Assembly: GCF_900101505.1 (NCBI RefSeq)
Contig: NZ_FMZI01000004.1
Span: 177,670 to 241,669 of the forward strand
Reading direction: 5' to 3'
Origin: Antarctobacter albus
GTDB taxonomy: Bacteria; Pseudomonadota; Alphaproteobacteria; Rhodobacterales; Rhodobacteraceae
Length of the DNA: 64,000 nt
Below the pieces are notes generated by a model. It saw only the letters and a program-made list of their open reading frames with translations. It did not search any database and had not been told where the DNA came from. The first letter of the stretch is position 1. Each line of letters opens with the position of its first letter. Below are positions 1 through 8,895 of this stretch, in pieces. The translations under genes and the position numbers were made by a program.

Positions 1-882
1 GGGCTGGCTGACCAGGATGACCCGCGCGCCCAGGTCGCCCCTGGGCTTGTAGATCGCGAAGGGCGACTCGTAACGGTCGAACTCGACCACGCCCAGCGGC
101 AGTTCCATCGCGATGCCGGTGCGCGCATCCTGCACCAGCTCCATCCCCATGCCGTCCAGCACGGCGTTGTACTGGCCCAGCAGGACCGCGCGCTGGCGTG
201 TGCTGAGCACGCCGGTCGGATCAAAGTTGTTGGCCTCCTGCCAGCGCGACATGGACCCGCGCGTGCCGGGGCCAAAGGCGCCGTCGATGGCCCCTTCGTA
301 GAACCCGGCCCATTGCAGGGCGATCTGCAGCGCATCGCGTTCCTCGCGGGTCAGCGCACGTTCAGAGGCGCGGGCCTCCTGCAGGGTTTCCTCGGGGATC
401 GCGGGGACCACGGGCTCGGGCGCGGTGACGGGCGCCTCGGCGACCGGGTCTGCCTGCGGCGCGGGCGTGGGCTGTGCCGCCGGATCGGCCGTGTCCTGCG
501 GCACCGGCACCACTGGGGCGCCGTCGTTGTTCACGCCGACCGGCCAGAACTGCTGGCCAAAGGTCTCGCGCGGCTCGATGTAGCTGTCCGCCGGGATGCG
601 CCGCGCCTGCAACAGCGCGTTCAGCTGCGCCTCGGCCTGCGCGCGGGTATAGGGGCCCAGCGCAATCCCGTACCAGCCGCCGCCCAGCGCAAAGCCGTTC
701 ACGTCGGGCAGTCGGCCCGAGTAATCGCGCACGCTGTCCTGCGCGCTGGCCAGCGAGGTGCGCGCCTCGACCTGGATGAAGACGATGTCATCCGCCGCCT
801 GCGCCGAGGCACCGTGCTGCGCCAATGTCGAGGCGACGACCAGCACCATCGCGAAGAAGACCGAAATTAGTCTTTGTATCAT
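1..882 (-). CDS. SPOR/peptidoglycan-binding envelope protein, 3' end outside window
   Basis: The gene runs off the left edge; 294 codons are visible from an ATG at 882. Residues 1-29 form a signal peptide. Residues about 33-105 resemble a SPOR domain, with paired strands ending in a GWYGIALGPY segment. A Pro/Ala linker covers 117-172, and a peptidoglycan_binding_1 domain with the hallmark GAFGPGTR covers about 180-238. From memory, Rhodobacteraceae proteins of this layout continue into a trypsin-like protease, but that part is not present here, so protease activity is inference. It is transcribed divergently from glyQ across a gap of about 170 bp, which must hold both promoters. A periplasmic role at the cell wall is likely. 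Confidence 0.72.
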   Translation of the reverse strand, partial: MIQRLISVFFAMVLVVASTLAQHGASAQAADDIVFIQVEARTSLASAQDSVRDYSGRLPDVNGFALGGGWYGIALGPYTRAQAEAQLNALLQARRIPADSYIEPRETFGQQFWPVGVNNDGAPVVPVPQDTADPAAQPTPAPQADPVAEAPVTAPEPVVPAIPEETLQEARASERALTREERDALQIALQWAGFYEGAIDGAFGPGTRGSMSRWQEANNFDPTGVLSTRQRAVLLGQYNAVLDGMGMELVQDARTGIAMELPLGVVEFDRYESPFAIYKPRGDLGARVILVSQP

Positions 883-1053
883 GGGAGTTAGGGACCCTTT
901 GGCTCTGAAATCTCAACCTTATCCACCGACCGAGTCTTAACAGAAGCCCCGGCATATGCACGCCAAAAGGACGTGAGGCGCAGACCTCCTATCAGATTGA
1001 CCCCGCCCGCGCACCGCCCTAATCAGGCGCCAGCCGAAAAAAGGAGCCCTGAC

Positions 1054-1983
1054 ATGGCCGGGAGCCCGCAAAAGCCTCGCAGTTTCCAGGAGATCATCCT
1101 GCGCCTCCAGACCTATTGGTCGGGCAAGGGTTGCGCGATTCTGCAGCCCTACGACATGGAGGTCGGCGCCGGCACCTTCCACCCGGCCACGACGCTGCGC
1201 GCGCTCGGGCCCCGCCCCTGGGCCGCGGCCTATGTCCAGCCCTCGCGCCGTCCGACCGACGGGCGCTATGGCGAGAACCCGAACCGCCTGCAGCATTACT
1301 ACCAGTTCCAGGTGCTGATCAAACCCAGCCCGCCGGACCTTCAGGCGCTTTATCTCGGGTCGCTCGAGGCCATCGGCATCGACATGGCCCTGCACGACGT
1401 GCGCTTTGTCGAGGACGACTGGGAAAGCCCGACGCTGGGCGCCTGGGGCCTGGGCTGGGAGGTCTGGTGCGACGGCATGGAAGTCAGCCAGTTCACCTAT
1501 TTCCAGCAGGTCGGCGGGCATGACTGTACGCCTGTCTCGGGCGAGCTGACCTATGGCCTCGAACGGCTGGCAATGTATGTCCTGGGCGTCGATCACGTCA
1601 TGGAGATGCCCTTCAACGATCCGCAAAGCCCGCAGCCGCTGACCTATGGCGACGTCTTCCGTCAGACCGAAGAGGAATATTCGCGCTGGAACTTCGACGT
1701 GGCCGACACAGAGGTTCTGCTGCGCCACTTCGAAGAGGCCGAGGCCGAATGCGCCCGCATCCTCGACCAGGAGGCGCAGGACCCCAAGATGGCCCGCCGC
1801 ATCGTCATGGCGCATCCCGCCTATGACCAGTGCATCAAGGCCAGCCACATCTTCAACCTGCTGGACGCGCGCGGCGTGATCTCGGTCACCGAACGGCAAA
1901 GCTACATCGGCCGCGTCCGTACTCTGGCCAAGATGTGCGCCGATGCCTTCACCCAGACCGAGGCCGGGGGGTACGCCGCGTGA
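1054..1983 (+). CDS. glyQ: Glycyl-tRNA synthetase alpha subunit
   Basis: This is the catalytic alpha chain of the bacterial alpha2beta2 glycyl-tRNA synthetase, which charges tRNA-Gly in the cytoplasm. The 309-residue product has the normal length and carries family blocks such as [12 protein letters not shown] and [13 protein letters not shown] near the N terminus. The ATG at 1054 is preferred over an upstream in-frame start at 973 because an AAAAGGAG ribosome site lies just before it and homologues begin with this FQEIILRLQ segment. Its stop overlaps the GTG of the next gene, and the beta subunit follows two genes on, so the three genes form an operon. Confidence 0.97.
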   Translation: MAGSPQKPRSFQEIILRLQTYWSGKGCAILQPYDMEVGAGTFHPATTLRALGPRPWAAAYVQPSRRPTDGRYGENPNRLQHYYQFQVLIKPSPPDLQALYLGSLEAIGIDMALHDVRFVEDDWESPTLGAWGLGWEVWCDGMEVSQFTYFQQVGGHDCTPVSGELTYGLERLAMYVLGVDHVMEMPFNDPQSPQPLTYGDVFRQTEEEYSRWNFDVADTEVLLRHFEEAEAECARILDQEAQDPKMARRIVMAHPAYDQCIKASHIFNLLDARGVISVTERQSYIGRVRTLAKMCADAFTQTEAGGYAA

Positions 1984-2516
1984 CCCTCGGCAAGCTTATG
2001 GCCATCGCCATCGTCCTCTGCGGCCTGATCGCGGGGGTCTCGATCTATTACCTGCAGGTCTACCACTTCTACGAGGACGTGGTGCCTTCGGGAACGGATG
2101 ACGTCATGCTGACCACGCAGGACGGCAGCCGCACGGCGATCCCCTATGCCGATTTCCGGGGCATCGACGCCGACAGCTCGCCGATCCGCTACCGCGCCTG
2201 TTTCACCACCACGCTGACACCCGCCGAGGCGGCAGAAACCTACAAACCCTACGAGGGCGCAGAGCCGCGCAACGCCCCCGGCTGGTTCGACTGTTTCGAC
2301 GCCGATGCCATCGGCGACGCGATCGAGGCTGGCACCGCCCGCGTCTTTACCGGCCACCGCAACATGGAATTCGGCATCGACCGTGTCGTGGCGATCACCG
2401 ACGATGGCCGCGGCTATGTCTGGCACGAGATCAACGATTGCGGCGACAAGGCCTATGACGGCACGCCGCTTGGGGACGATTGCCCCGACCGCGACAGTTT
2501 CGAGAAGGATCAATAA
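1980..2516 (+). CDS. Small membrane-anchored protein between glyQ and glyS (DUF6446-like)
   Basis: The 178-residue product starts at a GTG that overlaps the glyQ stop as GTGA; an ATG at 1998 is an alternative start. One transmembrane segment lies near the N terminus ([19 protein letters not shown]), followed by a soluble domain rich in acidic residues and containing a few cysteines (RACF, FDCF, NDCG, DDCP). It probably sits in the inner membrane with the domain outside. I recall a Rhodobacteraceae family, DUF6446, at this position; the family name is from memory and no function is known. Its stop is directly followed by the glyS ATG, which implies coupled translation with both synthetase subunits. 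Confidence 0.75.
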   Translation: MTLGKLMAIAIVLCGLIAGVSIYYLQVYHFYEDVVPSGTDDVMLTTQDGSRTAIPYADFRGIDADSSPIRYRACFTTTLTPAEAAETYKPYEGAEPRNAPGWFDCFDADAIGDAIEAGTARVFTGHRNMEFGIDRVVAITDDGRGYVWHEINDCGDKAYDGTPLGDDCPDRDSFEKDQ

Positions 2517-4748
2517 ATGCCCGATCTTCTGATCGAACTCTTCTCCGAAGAGATCCCCGCCCGCATGCAGGGCAAGGCGGCCCAGGACCTCAAGAAACTG
2601 ATGACGGACGGACTGGTCGAGGCCGGGCTGACCTATTCCGGGGCCGAGGCCTTTTCGACGCCCCGCCGCCTGGCGCTGACCGTGCACGGGCTTAGCGCCG
2701 AAAGCCCCACCCTGCGCGAGGAACGGCGCGGCCCCAAGGTCGGCGCCCCGGACAAGGCGCTGGAGGGCTTCATGCGCGGCGCCGGTGTCACCCGCGACCA
2801 GCTGGAAGAGCGCGAGGAGAAAAAGGGCGCCTTCTACTATGCCACCGTGGTCACGCCGGGCCGCCCGGCCGCCGAGATCGTGGCCGAGCAGCTTGAAAAG
2901 ACTATCCGCAATTTCCCCTGGCCCAAGTCGATGCGCTGGGGCGCCGGATCGCTTCGCTGGGTGCGCCCGCTGCACCGCATCCTGTGCCTGCTGACGGATG
3001 AGGCCGGCGACCATCCGATCGACCTGGACATCGACGGCATCAAGGCCGGCCAGACCACCGAGGGACACCGCTTCATGGGCGACGGCGCCTTCGAGGTGAC
3101 GGGTTTCGAGGATTACGAGACCCGCCTGAAACGGGCCTTCGTCATCCTTGACCCGCAGGCGCGCGCCGATGCGATCTGGCATGACGCCACCAACATGGCC
3201 TTTGCGCGCGGGCTGGAGGTGGTCGAGGACCAGGGCCTCTTGCGCGAGGTGGCAGGGCTGGTGGAATGGCCCGTTGTGCTGATGGGCGACATCGCCGAGG
3301 AGTTCCTGGGCCTGCCGCCCGAGGTGCTGCAGACCTCGATGAAGGAACATCAGAAGTTCTTCTCGGTGAAGAACCCGGCCACGGGCCGGATCGAGAAATT
3401 CGTGACCGTCGCCAATATCGAGACCTCGGACAATGGTGCCACGATCCTCGCCGGCAACCAGAAGGTGCTGGCGGCGCGTCTGTCGGATGCCAAGTTCTTC
3501 TGGGAAAACGACCTGCGCGTGGCCAGGTCCGAAGGGCTGTCGGCCTGGACGGAACGGCTGGGCAACGTGACCTTCCACCATGCGCTGGGGTCCCAGCGCG
3601 ACCGGATCGCGCGGATCACTGCCCTGGCGCGCGGCATCGCGCCCGCCGTCGGCGCCGACCGGCACCTGGCCGGTGAGGCCGCGGATGTGGCCAAGGCCGA
3701 CCTGTCGACCGAGATGGTCTATGAATTCCCCGAGCTTCAGGGCCTGATGGGGCGCTACTACGCCGAGGCCGCGGGCCTGCCGGCCGAGGTCGCCGCCGCC
3801 TGCGAAGACCACTATGCGCCGCTTGGCCCGTCTGACGCGGTGCCCACGGCGCCGGTCTCTGTCGCCGTGGCGCTGGCGGACAAGCTGGACACGCTGACCG
3901 GATTCTGGGCCATCGACGAGAAACCCACCGGTTCGAAAGACCCCTATGCCCTGCGCCGTGCCGCCCTTGGCGTGATCCGGCTGGTGCTGGAAAACGGGCT
4001 GCGGCTCAACCTCGACCGGTTCATCGACGCGCAGCTGGTGCGCCACAAGATCGCGCTCAAGAACGGCGACCTGGACGACACCCAGGTGGCCGAGCTCGAG
4101 GAACTGGTGGACGAGATCGCCGATCACGGCGTCTTTGGCGCCGCCTGGGCCGCCCTGCGTGAGCGTCTCTCGACCGGGGGCAAGGAGATCGCCCCGGTCG
4201 TGGCCCCCGTCCCCGACCTGAGCGACGACCTGCTTGGCTTCTTCCACGACCGGCTCAAGGTCTGGCTGCGCGACCAGGGCATCCGCCACGACGTGATCGA
4301 CGCCTGCCTTGCCATGCCGGGCACCGACGATCTGCGCCTGCTGGTCACCCGGGCCGAGGCGCTGTCCGCCTTCCTCAAGACCGACGACGGCGAGAACCTG
4401 TTGCAGGGCTTCAAACGCGCCAACAACATCCTGGCCCAGGCCGAGGAGAAGGACGGCGTCGAATACAGTTTCGGCGCCGACGTGAAATTCGCCGAGACCG
4501 ACGAGGAACGCGCGCTCTTTGCCGCGCTCGAGGCCGCCGAGGCCCGCATCGCCCCGGCGATGAAGGACGAGGATTTCGGCGCCGCGATGGAGGCGATGGC
4601 CGGACTGCGCGCGCCCATCGACGCCTTCTTCGAGGCGGTGCAGGTGAACGCCGAGAACCAGGTGGTCCGCCGCAACCGGCTGAACATGCTGGCCAGCATC
4701 CGTCAGACCTGCCTGCAGGTTGCCGACCTGACGAAGATCGAGGGGTGA
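2517..4748 (+). CDS. glyS: Glycyl-tRNA synthetase beta subunit
   Basis: The 743-residue beta chain is needed for tRNA binding by glycyl-tRNA synthetase. It opens with the characteristic PDLLIELFSEEIPARMQ and contains the family block EFPELQGLMGRYYA followed by a YAPLGPSD segment and DPYALRRAALGVIR. The length is slightly above that of typical proteobacterial GlyS (about 690), as is usual in this family. The ATG at 2517 directly follows the TAA of the preceding gene. It is the last gene of the glyQ operon; a short perfect hairpin lies 25 bp downstream. Confidence 0.97.
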   Translation: MPDLLIELFSEEIPARMQGKAAQDLKKLMTDGLVEAGLTYSGAEAFSTPRRLALTVHGLSAESPTLREERRGPKVGAPDKALEGFMRGAGVTRDQLEEREEKKGAFYYATVVTPGRPAAEIVAEQLEKTIRNFPWPKSMRWGAGSLRWVRPLHRILCLLTDEAGDHPIDLDIDGIKAGQTTEGHRFMGDGAFEVTGFEDYETRLKRAFVILDPQARADAIWHDATNMAFARGLEVVEDQGLLREVAGLVEWPVVLMGDIAEEFLGLPPEVLQTSMKEHQKFFSVKNPATGRIEKFVTVANIETSDNGATILAGNQKVLAARLSDAKFFWENDLRVARSEGLSAWTERLGNVTFHHALGSQRDRIARITALARGIAPAVGADRHLAGEAADVAKADLSTEMVYEFPELQGLMGRYYAEAAGLPAEVAAACEDHYAPLGPSDAVPTAPVSVAVALADKLDTLTGFWAIDEKPTGSKDPYALRRAALGVIRLVLENGLRLNLDRFIDAQLVRHKIALKNGDLDDTQVAELEELVDEIADHGVFGAAWAALRERLSTGGKEIAPVVAPVPDLSDDLLGFFHDRLKVWLRDQGIRHDVIDACLAMPGTDDLRLLVTRAEALSAFLKTDDGENLLQGFKRANNILAQAEEKDGVEYSFGADVKFAETDEERALFAALEAAEARIAPAMKDEDFGAAMEAMAGLRAPIDAFFEAVQVNAENQVVRRNRLNMLASIRQTCLQVADLTKIEG

Positions 4749-4772
4749 GCGGCGGTCCGGGCGCAGCCCGAC

Positions 4773-4793
4773 AAAGGCGCCAGTGGCGCCTTT
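4773..4793 (+). terminator. Hairpin after glyS, possible terminator
   Basis: A perfect 9-bp inverted repeat AAAGGCGCC / GGCGCCTTT is separated by only three bases, 25 bp after the glyS stop. A run of three T lies within the right arm, but no longer T tract follows, so intrinsic termination may be weak. Confidence 0.45.
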
Positions 4794-4899
4794 GAGCCGC
4801 GAAAGGGTGGAGCCCCGGTCAGCCTGAACCTGCGCTTAAGGCGTCGGCAAGGACTGACACGGGCGGCCCCCGGGCCGCAGGCATAATTCGCCCCCCGCA

Positions 4900-4978
4900 G
4901 GGGGCTCTGCCCCCGTCTCCCTGCGGTCGCCTCCCCCGAGGGTATTTGGAAAACCAAAGAAGCCGGGGGCCGCTCCTC
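4900..4978 (+). repeat. Dispersed intergenic repeat, copy A
   Basis: The copy begins with GGGGGCT-CT-GCCCCCGT, runs through CCCCGAGGGTATTTGG and CCAAAGAAGC, and ends GGGGGCCGCTCCT. The same order of blocks occurs on the minus strand at 28339-28395: GGGGGCT-GC-GCCCCCGT, GGGGGTATTTACACC, AAGAAGC, GGGGGCGCTCCT. Copy A carries about 20 extra bases between the first GC hairpin and the GTATTT block. Both copies lie between genes. From memory, similar GTATTT...AAGAAG strings are frequent between genes in Rhodobacteraceae. The function is unknown. Confidence 0.6.
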
Positions 4979-5368
4979 TCCTCCTGCGCCCGGCGCTTCG
5001 GCATCGGTCACGGAGGCGCAGCCCCGCGTGGATTATCCTTGACGGGCGGCGACTTGTCTTGAGGCTCGAGAGGGCGCGCTGAGGGCAGACCTGCCTCTCA
5101 GACGCCTCCCGGCAGGAAGACGAAAACCCGTCCAAGGGCGTGACATTCCCAGGGTTCCCTGCAGGTCCCACCAGCGGCGCGGCGTGGGTGGGCGGGAGCG
5201 ACGCCGCGCGCCCGCGCCCGCGTCGGAGGCGCGACCAAGATCCCGGCCGGAGGCGCGCAAAGCCCTTGTTCCACGGGTGCGTCACGCCGCCGTCGCACCC
5301 GATCCGGTTTCCCGCCTTGCCAAGCGCCGCTCAGCGCGTATTCTGCCCGCCAACGCAGAGGTGCTGCA

Positions 5369-7939
5369 GTGCAGAAACCCGATATCCAGAACCCGCATGT
5401 GACCCTGATCACCCAGGACGCGCCCATGTCCACGCCGACCCACGGCGGGCGGGCCAAGTGCCTGCAAAGACTGGTCCGTCTCAACCTGCCGGTGCCACGC
5501 ACGGTGGCGCTTTCTTTCGACGCGGTGCATCGCATTGCCGCCGGCAGGTTTCCCGACATGGACGCGCTTATCGCAGCCTTCGATCCGGGCGCCCTGCTCT
5601 GCGTGCGCCCCTCTTCAGAGGACCCGGACTGGGGCGGGCCTGGCGCGATCCTGAACATCGGCATGAACGACGCCCGTTTCGTGGACATGTCCGACGAAAT
5701 CGGCAAGGAGGCCGCCGCCGGGCTCTACCTGCGCTTCGTGCAGGCCTACGCGATCCATGTCGCCCGGCTCGACCCGGATCTTTTCGACGAGATCGAGGAC
5801 AATGGCACCGCCGGCCTCTCTGCCGCGCTGCGCGCCTACGAGGAAGAGGCCGAGGAGCAGTTCCCGCAGGACCCGGCGCGCCAGCTGCGCGAGGTGCTGC
5901 GCAGCATGGCCCGCGCCTGGGAAGGCACCTCGGCCCGGCTGTTGCGGCAGGCCAAGGGCGCACCGGTGGACGCGGGACTTGGCCTTGTGGTGCAGGAAAT
6001 GGCCTTGGGGCTGGGGCATGGCGAATGCGGCTCGGGTGTCTTGCAACTGGTCAATTCGGACACCGGCAAGCGCCAGCTGACCGGCCGTTACCTCAGCCAG
6101 AGCCAGGGCCGGGAGGCTCTGCAGGGAGGCGCCGCCAGCCTCTACCTGGAACGCGACCCGCGCGGCCCCTCGCTCGAAGAGCTGGCACCCAAGGCCTTTG
6201 CCGATCTCAAGGCCCAGGCCGACCTGATGCGCCGCAAGCTGCGCGCCGAAATGCAGATCGAGTTCACCATCGAGGACGGCGAGGTCCACATCCTCGACGG
6301 GGTGCGCGTCAAGGCAAGCTCGCGCGCGGCGCTGCGCATCGCGGTGCGGCTGGCGCAGGACGGGATCATCACGCCCGAGGACGCGGTGCTGCGGATCGAA
6401 CCGCGCGCCATCAGCGAACTCTTGCACCGGCAGGTCGCCCCCGAGGCCCGGCGCGAGGTCATCGGGCGCGGCATCGCCGCCAGCCCCGGCGCCGCCACGG
6501 GGCGGATCGTCTTTTCCGCCGCCGAGGCACAGGCCAGCGCGGCGCGCAACGAACCCTGCATCCTGGTGCGCCGCGAGACCTCTCCCGAGGACGTGCGGGG
6601 GATGCATGCCGCCGTGGGTGTGCTGACCGAACGCGGCGGCATGACCAGCCACGCGGCGGTGATCGGACGGGGCCTTGGCCTGCCCTGCGTGGTGGGCGCG
6701 GCGCGGATGAATTTCAATCTGCAACGCAAGACCATCCAGGGCGAGGACGGGCGCATCTACCGCGAGGGCGACACCGTCACGCTCGACGGGACTTCGGGCC
6801 AGATCCTGCGCGGCGCGCCGGAGATGATCGAGGCGGCGCTCGACGATGCCTTCAACACGCTGATGGGCTGGGCCGACGAGGCGCGCGACATCGGCATCCG
6901 GGCCAATGCCGACACCCCCGCCGATGCCGCCACCGCGCGCAATTTCGCCGCGCAGGGGATCGGGCTGTGCCGGACAGAGCACATGTTCTTCGAGACCGAC
7001 CGCATCACCCCCATGCGCGAGATGATCTTTGCCGACACGGTCGAGGACCGGCAGGCGGCGCTGGCCCTGCTTCTGCCCATGCAGCGCAATGATTTCACGG
7101 AACTTTTCCGCATCATGGAGGGCCTGCCGGTCTGCATCCGCCTGTTCGACCCGCCCTTGCACGAATTCCTGCCCAGCGACCGCGCGGGGCTGCGCGACCT
7201 GGCCGAGGCGCTGGACCTGCCGGTCTCGGACGTCACGCGGCGGGTGCAGGCGATGGGCGAATACAACCCCATGCTGGGGCTGCGCGGCGTGCGGCTGGGC
7301 ATCACGGTGCCGGAAATCTACGACATGCAGGCGCGCGCCATCTTCGAGGCGACGCTGGACGCCAGCCGCGAAGGCGCGCCGCCGGTGGTGCCGGAAATCA
7401 TGCTGCCGCTGGTTTCGGCCAAGCGCGAGGTCGACCTGATCCGCACCCGGATCGAGGCCGTCGCGGCCGCAGTGCGCACCGAACGCGGGCGTGACATCAC
7501 CTATCGCCTGGGCGTCATGGTCGAGACCCCGCGCGCCTGCCTGCGCGCGGATGAGATCGCGCCCTATTCGCATTTCCTGTCCTTCGGGACCAACGACCTG
7601 ACCCAGATGACCTACGGGCTGTCGCGCGACGATGCGGGCCGGTTCATGTCCGACTACGTCAGCCAGGGCGTGTTCAACGAAGACCCGTTCCATGTGCTCG
7701 ACATCGACGGCGTCGGAGAGCTGGTGGCCACCGGCGTGCAGCGCGGGCGGGCGACCAATCCATCGGTGACACTGTCGATCTGCGGAGAACACGGCGGCAA
7801 CCCCGAATCGATTGCCTTTTGCCGCTCGGCAGGCATGGATTACGTCAGCTGCTCGCCCTTCCGCGTGCCGGTCGCACGGCTGGCGGCAGCACATCTTGCG
7901 CTGCGCGACCGCGGGCTGGACGGGCCGCGCAAACGCTAA
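5369..7939 (+). CDS. Pyruvate-phosphate-dikinase-like PEP-utilising enzyme with altered ATP site
   Basis: The 856-residue protein aligns by eye along its whole length with pyruvate, phosphate dikinase (about 874 residues), which interconverts pyruvate, ATP and Pi with PEP, AMP and PPi. The swivel domain keeps the phospho-histidine motif GGMTSHAAVIGRG (His about 428), and the PEP/pyruvate barrel keeps GLCRTEHMFF, DPPLHEF and CGEHGG (Cys about 805). The N-terminal ATP-grasp part is unusual: GGKGxNLAEM is replaced by GGRAKCLQRL, the GARASMPGMMDT loop by SSEDPDWGGPGAI, and LQTRNGKRT by LDGVRVKAS. Whether it still uses ATP is doubtful. Translation probably starts at the GTG at 5369, preceded by AGAGG; an ATG at 5426 is the alternative. 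It appears to be a single-gene unit. Confidence 0.8.
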   Translation: MQKPDIQNPHVTLITQDAPMSTPTHGGRAKCLQRLVRLNLPVPRTVALSFDAVHRIAAGRFPDMDALIAAFDPGALLCVRPSSEDPDWGGPGAILNIGMNDARFVDMSDEIGKEAAAGLYLRFVQAYAIHVARLDPDLFDEIEDNGTAGLSAALRAYEEEAEEQFPQDPARQLREVLRSMARAWEGTSARLLRQAKGAPVDAGLGLVVQEMALGLGHGECGSGVLQLVNSDTGKRQLTGRYLSQSQGREALQGGAASLYLERDPRGPSLEELAPKAFADLKAQADLMRRKLRAEMQIEFTIEDGEVHILDGVRVKASSRAALRIAVRLAQDGIITPEDAVLRIEPRAISELLHRQVAPEARREVIGRGIAASPGAATGRIVFSAAEAQASAARNEPCILVRRETSPEDVRGMHAAVGVLTERGGMTSHAAVIGRGLGLPCVVGAARMNFNLQRKTIQGEDGRIYREGDTVTLDGTSGQILRGAPEMIEAALDDAFNTLMGWADEARDIGIRANADTPADAATARNFAAQGIGLCRTEHMFFETDRITPMREMIFADTVEDRQAALALLLPMQRNDFTELFRIMEGLPVCIRLFDPPLHEFLPSDRAGLRDLAEALDLPVSDVTRRVQAMGEYNPMLGLRGVRLGITVPEIYDMQARAIFEATLDASREGAPPVVPEIMLPLVSAKREVDLIRTRIEAVAAAVRTERGRDITYRLGVMVETPRACLRADEIAPYSHFLSFGTNDLTQMTYGLSRDDAGRFMSDYVSQGVFNEDPFHVLDIDGVGELVATGVQRGRATNPSVTLSICGEHGGNPESIAFCRSAGMDYVSCSPFRVPVARLAAAHLALRDRGLDGPRKR

Positions 7940-8111
7940 GCCTGCAAGGCCGGAATCGCCCCGGGCGCGGGTCAGGGGTCACAGTCGGGGGGCAATCCGC
8001 CGATGCGTCCCCCGGCATTCTTTACCCAATTGTCATTATTCGGTATGGCTGGGCCCGTCGCGTGACGTGAGGCACCACGCGATGCATGTTCGATTGGGGG
8101 ATTTTTTCGAC

Positions 8112-8801
8112 ATGAAACTTCTGACCACTGCCCTGCGCCGTGGCCTTGTTCTTGCGGCCTTTTCGCTCGTTGCCGCACCTTTGGCCCTGACGTCCGGCCC
8201 GGTTTCTGCCGACCCGGCCCGGAGTGCGCAGACTCTCCTTTCACTCGAAAGCCGCGCGCTGGCGCGCGTCGGCAACACCCACCTGAAAGGGCTTGTAACG
8301 CCCGTGAAACCGACACCTGCCGCGGCCGGCACGGTGACCGGTGGCGGCGGCTTTCTCTATGACAAGACCTGGCTGTCCCGTCAGCCCGCGCCCGAGGGCG
8401 GCCCGCAATGGCGCTGCCTCGCGGAGGCGCTGTACTTCGAGGCCCGGGGCGAGACCATCGAGGGGCTGTTTGCGGTCTCCGAGGTGATCATGAACCGGGT
8501 CGCGTCGAAACGCTTTCCGAACTCGGTCTGCGGCGTGGTGAACCAGGGCACGGGGCGCAAGTTCGCCTGCCAGTTCACCTATACCTGCGACGGCCGCCCG
8601 GAACACATCGACGACAAACGCTCCTGGAACCGGGTGGGCAAGGTCGCCCGCGCCGTGCTGGACGGCAAGGCCACCGGCCTGACCAAGGGCGCCACGCATT
8701 ACCACGCCACCTGGGTCTCGCCCGACTGGTCGCGGAAATACACCAAGACCTTTGCCCACGGGGTCCATATCTTCTACCGCCACACCTGGCGCGGCGAATA
8801 A
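8112..8801 (+). CDS. SleB/CwlJ-type cell wall hydrolase
   Basis: The 229-residue product has a signal peptide of about 32 residues, a short linker, and from about residue 98 a Hydrolase_2 (SleB/CwlJ) domain. The domain shows ALYFEARGE with its catalytic-type glutamate, EVIMNRV, CGVVNQ, CQFTYTCDG and THYHATWVSPDWS. Family members cleave peptidoglycan; in non-sporulating alphaproteobacteria they act in the periplasm during wall remodelling. The ATG at 8112 is chosen because it begins the signal peptide; the open frame upstream is intergenic. A strong terminator follows, so it is likely monocistronic. Confidence 0.88.
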   Translation: MKLLTTALRRGLVLAAFSLVAAPLALTSGPVSADPARSAQTLLSLESRALARVGNTHLKGLVTPVKPTPAAAGTVTGGGGFLYDKTWLSRQPAPEGGPQWRCLAEALYFEARGETIEGLFAVSEVIMNRVASKRFPNSVCGVVNQGTGRKFACQFTYTCDGRPEHIDDKRSWNRVGKVARAVLDGKATGLTKGATHYHATWVSPDWSRKYTKTFAHGVHIFYRHTWRGE

Positions 8802-8820
8802 ACCGTCGCCAACGGTTCGC

Positions 8821-8857
8821 AAAAGGGCGCCTGCGGCTGGCCGTGGGGCGCCCTTTT
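8821..8857 (+). terminator. Rho-independent terminator after the cell wall hydrolase
   Basis: An 11-bp perfect stem, AAAAGGGCGCC paired with GGCGCCCTTTT, encloses a 15-base loop and ends in four T. The A and T tracts on both sides would allow termination in either direction. It lies 20 bp after the hydrolase stop codon. Confidence 0.85.
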
Positions 8858-8895
8858 CGTTACCACGAGCCATCATACAACAGACAGGGGCCGCC

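Larger units (their letters stand above)
4749..5368. other. 620-bp intergenic region with hairpin and dispersed repeat
   Basis: I find no convincing gene in this long stretch. Several open frames exist on both strands, but they are rich in Arg, Pro and Gly with no recognisable protein features, as expected from GC-rich non-coding DNA. It contains a small hairpin just after glyS, one copy of a repeat that recurs near 28.4 kb, and presumably the promoter of the dikinase-like gene at its right end. Confidence 0.6.

Noticed and set aside
1902-4289. A 795-codon open frame antisense to glyS
   Set aside because: It mirrors a clear glyS gene in a GC-rich genome; its translation is His/Arg/Asp-rich with no family features.
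4749-5368. Several 60-200 codon frames between glyS and the PPDK-like gene
   Set aside because: They have no ribosome sites, are Arg/Pro/Gly-rich and overlap one another on both strands.
5615-7894. A 759-codon frame antisense to the PPDK-like gene
   Set aside because: The plus-strand frame carries all dikinase motifs; the antisense product shows none.
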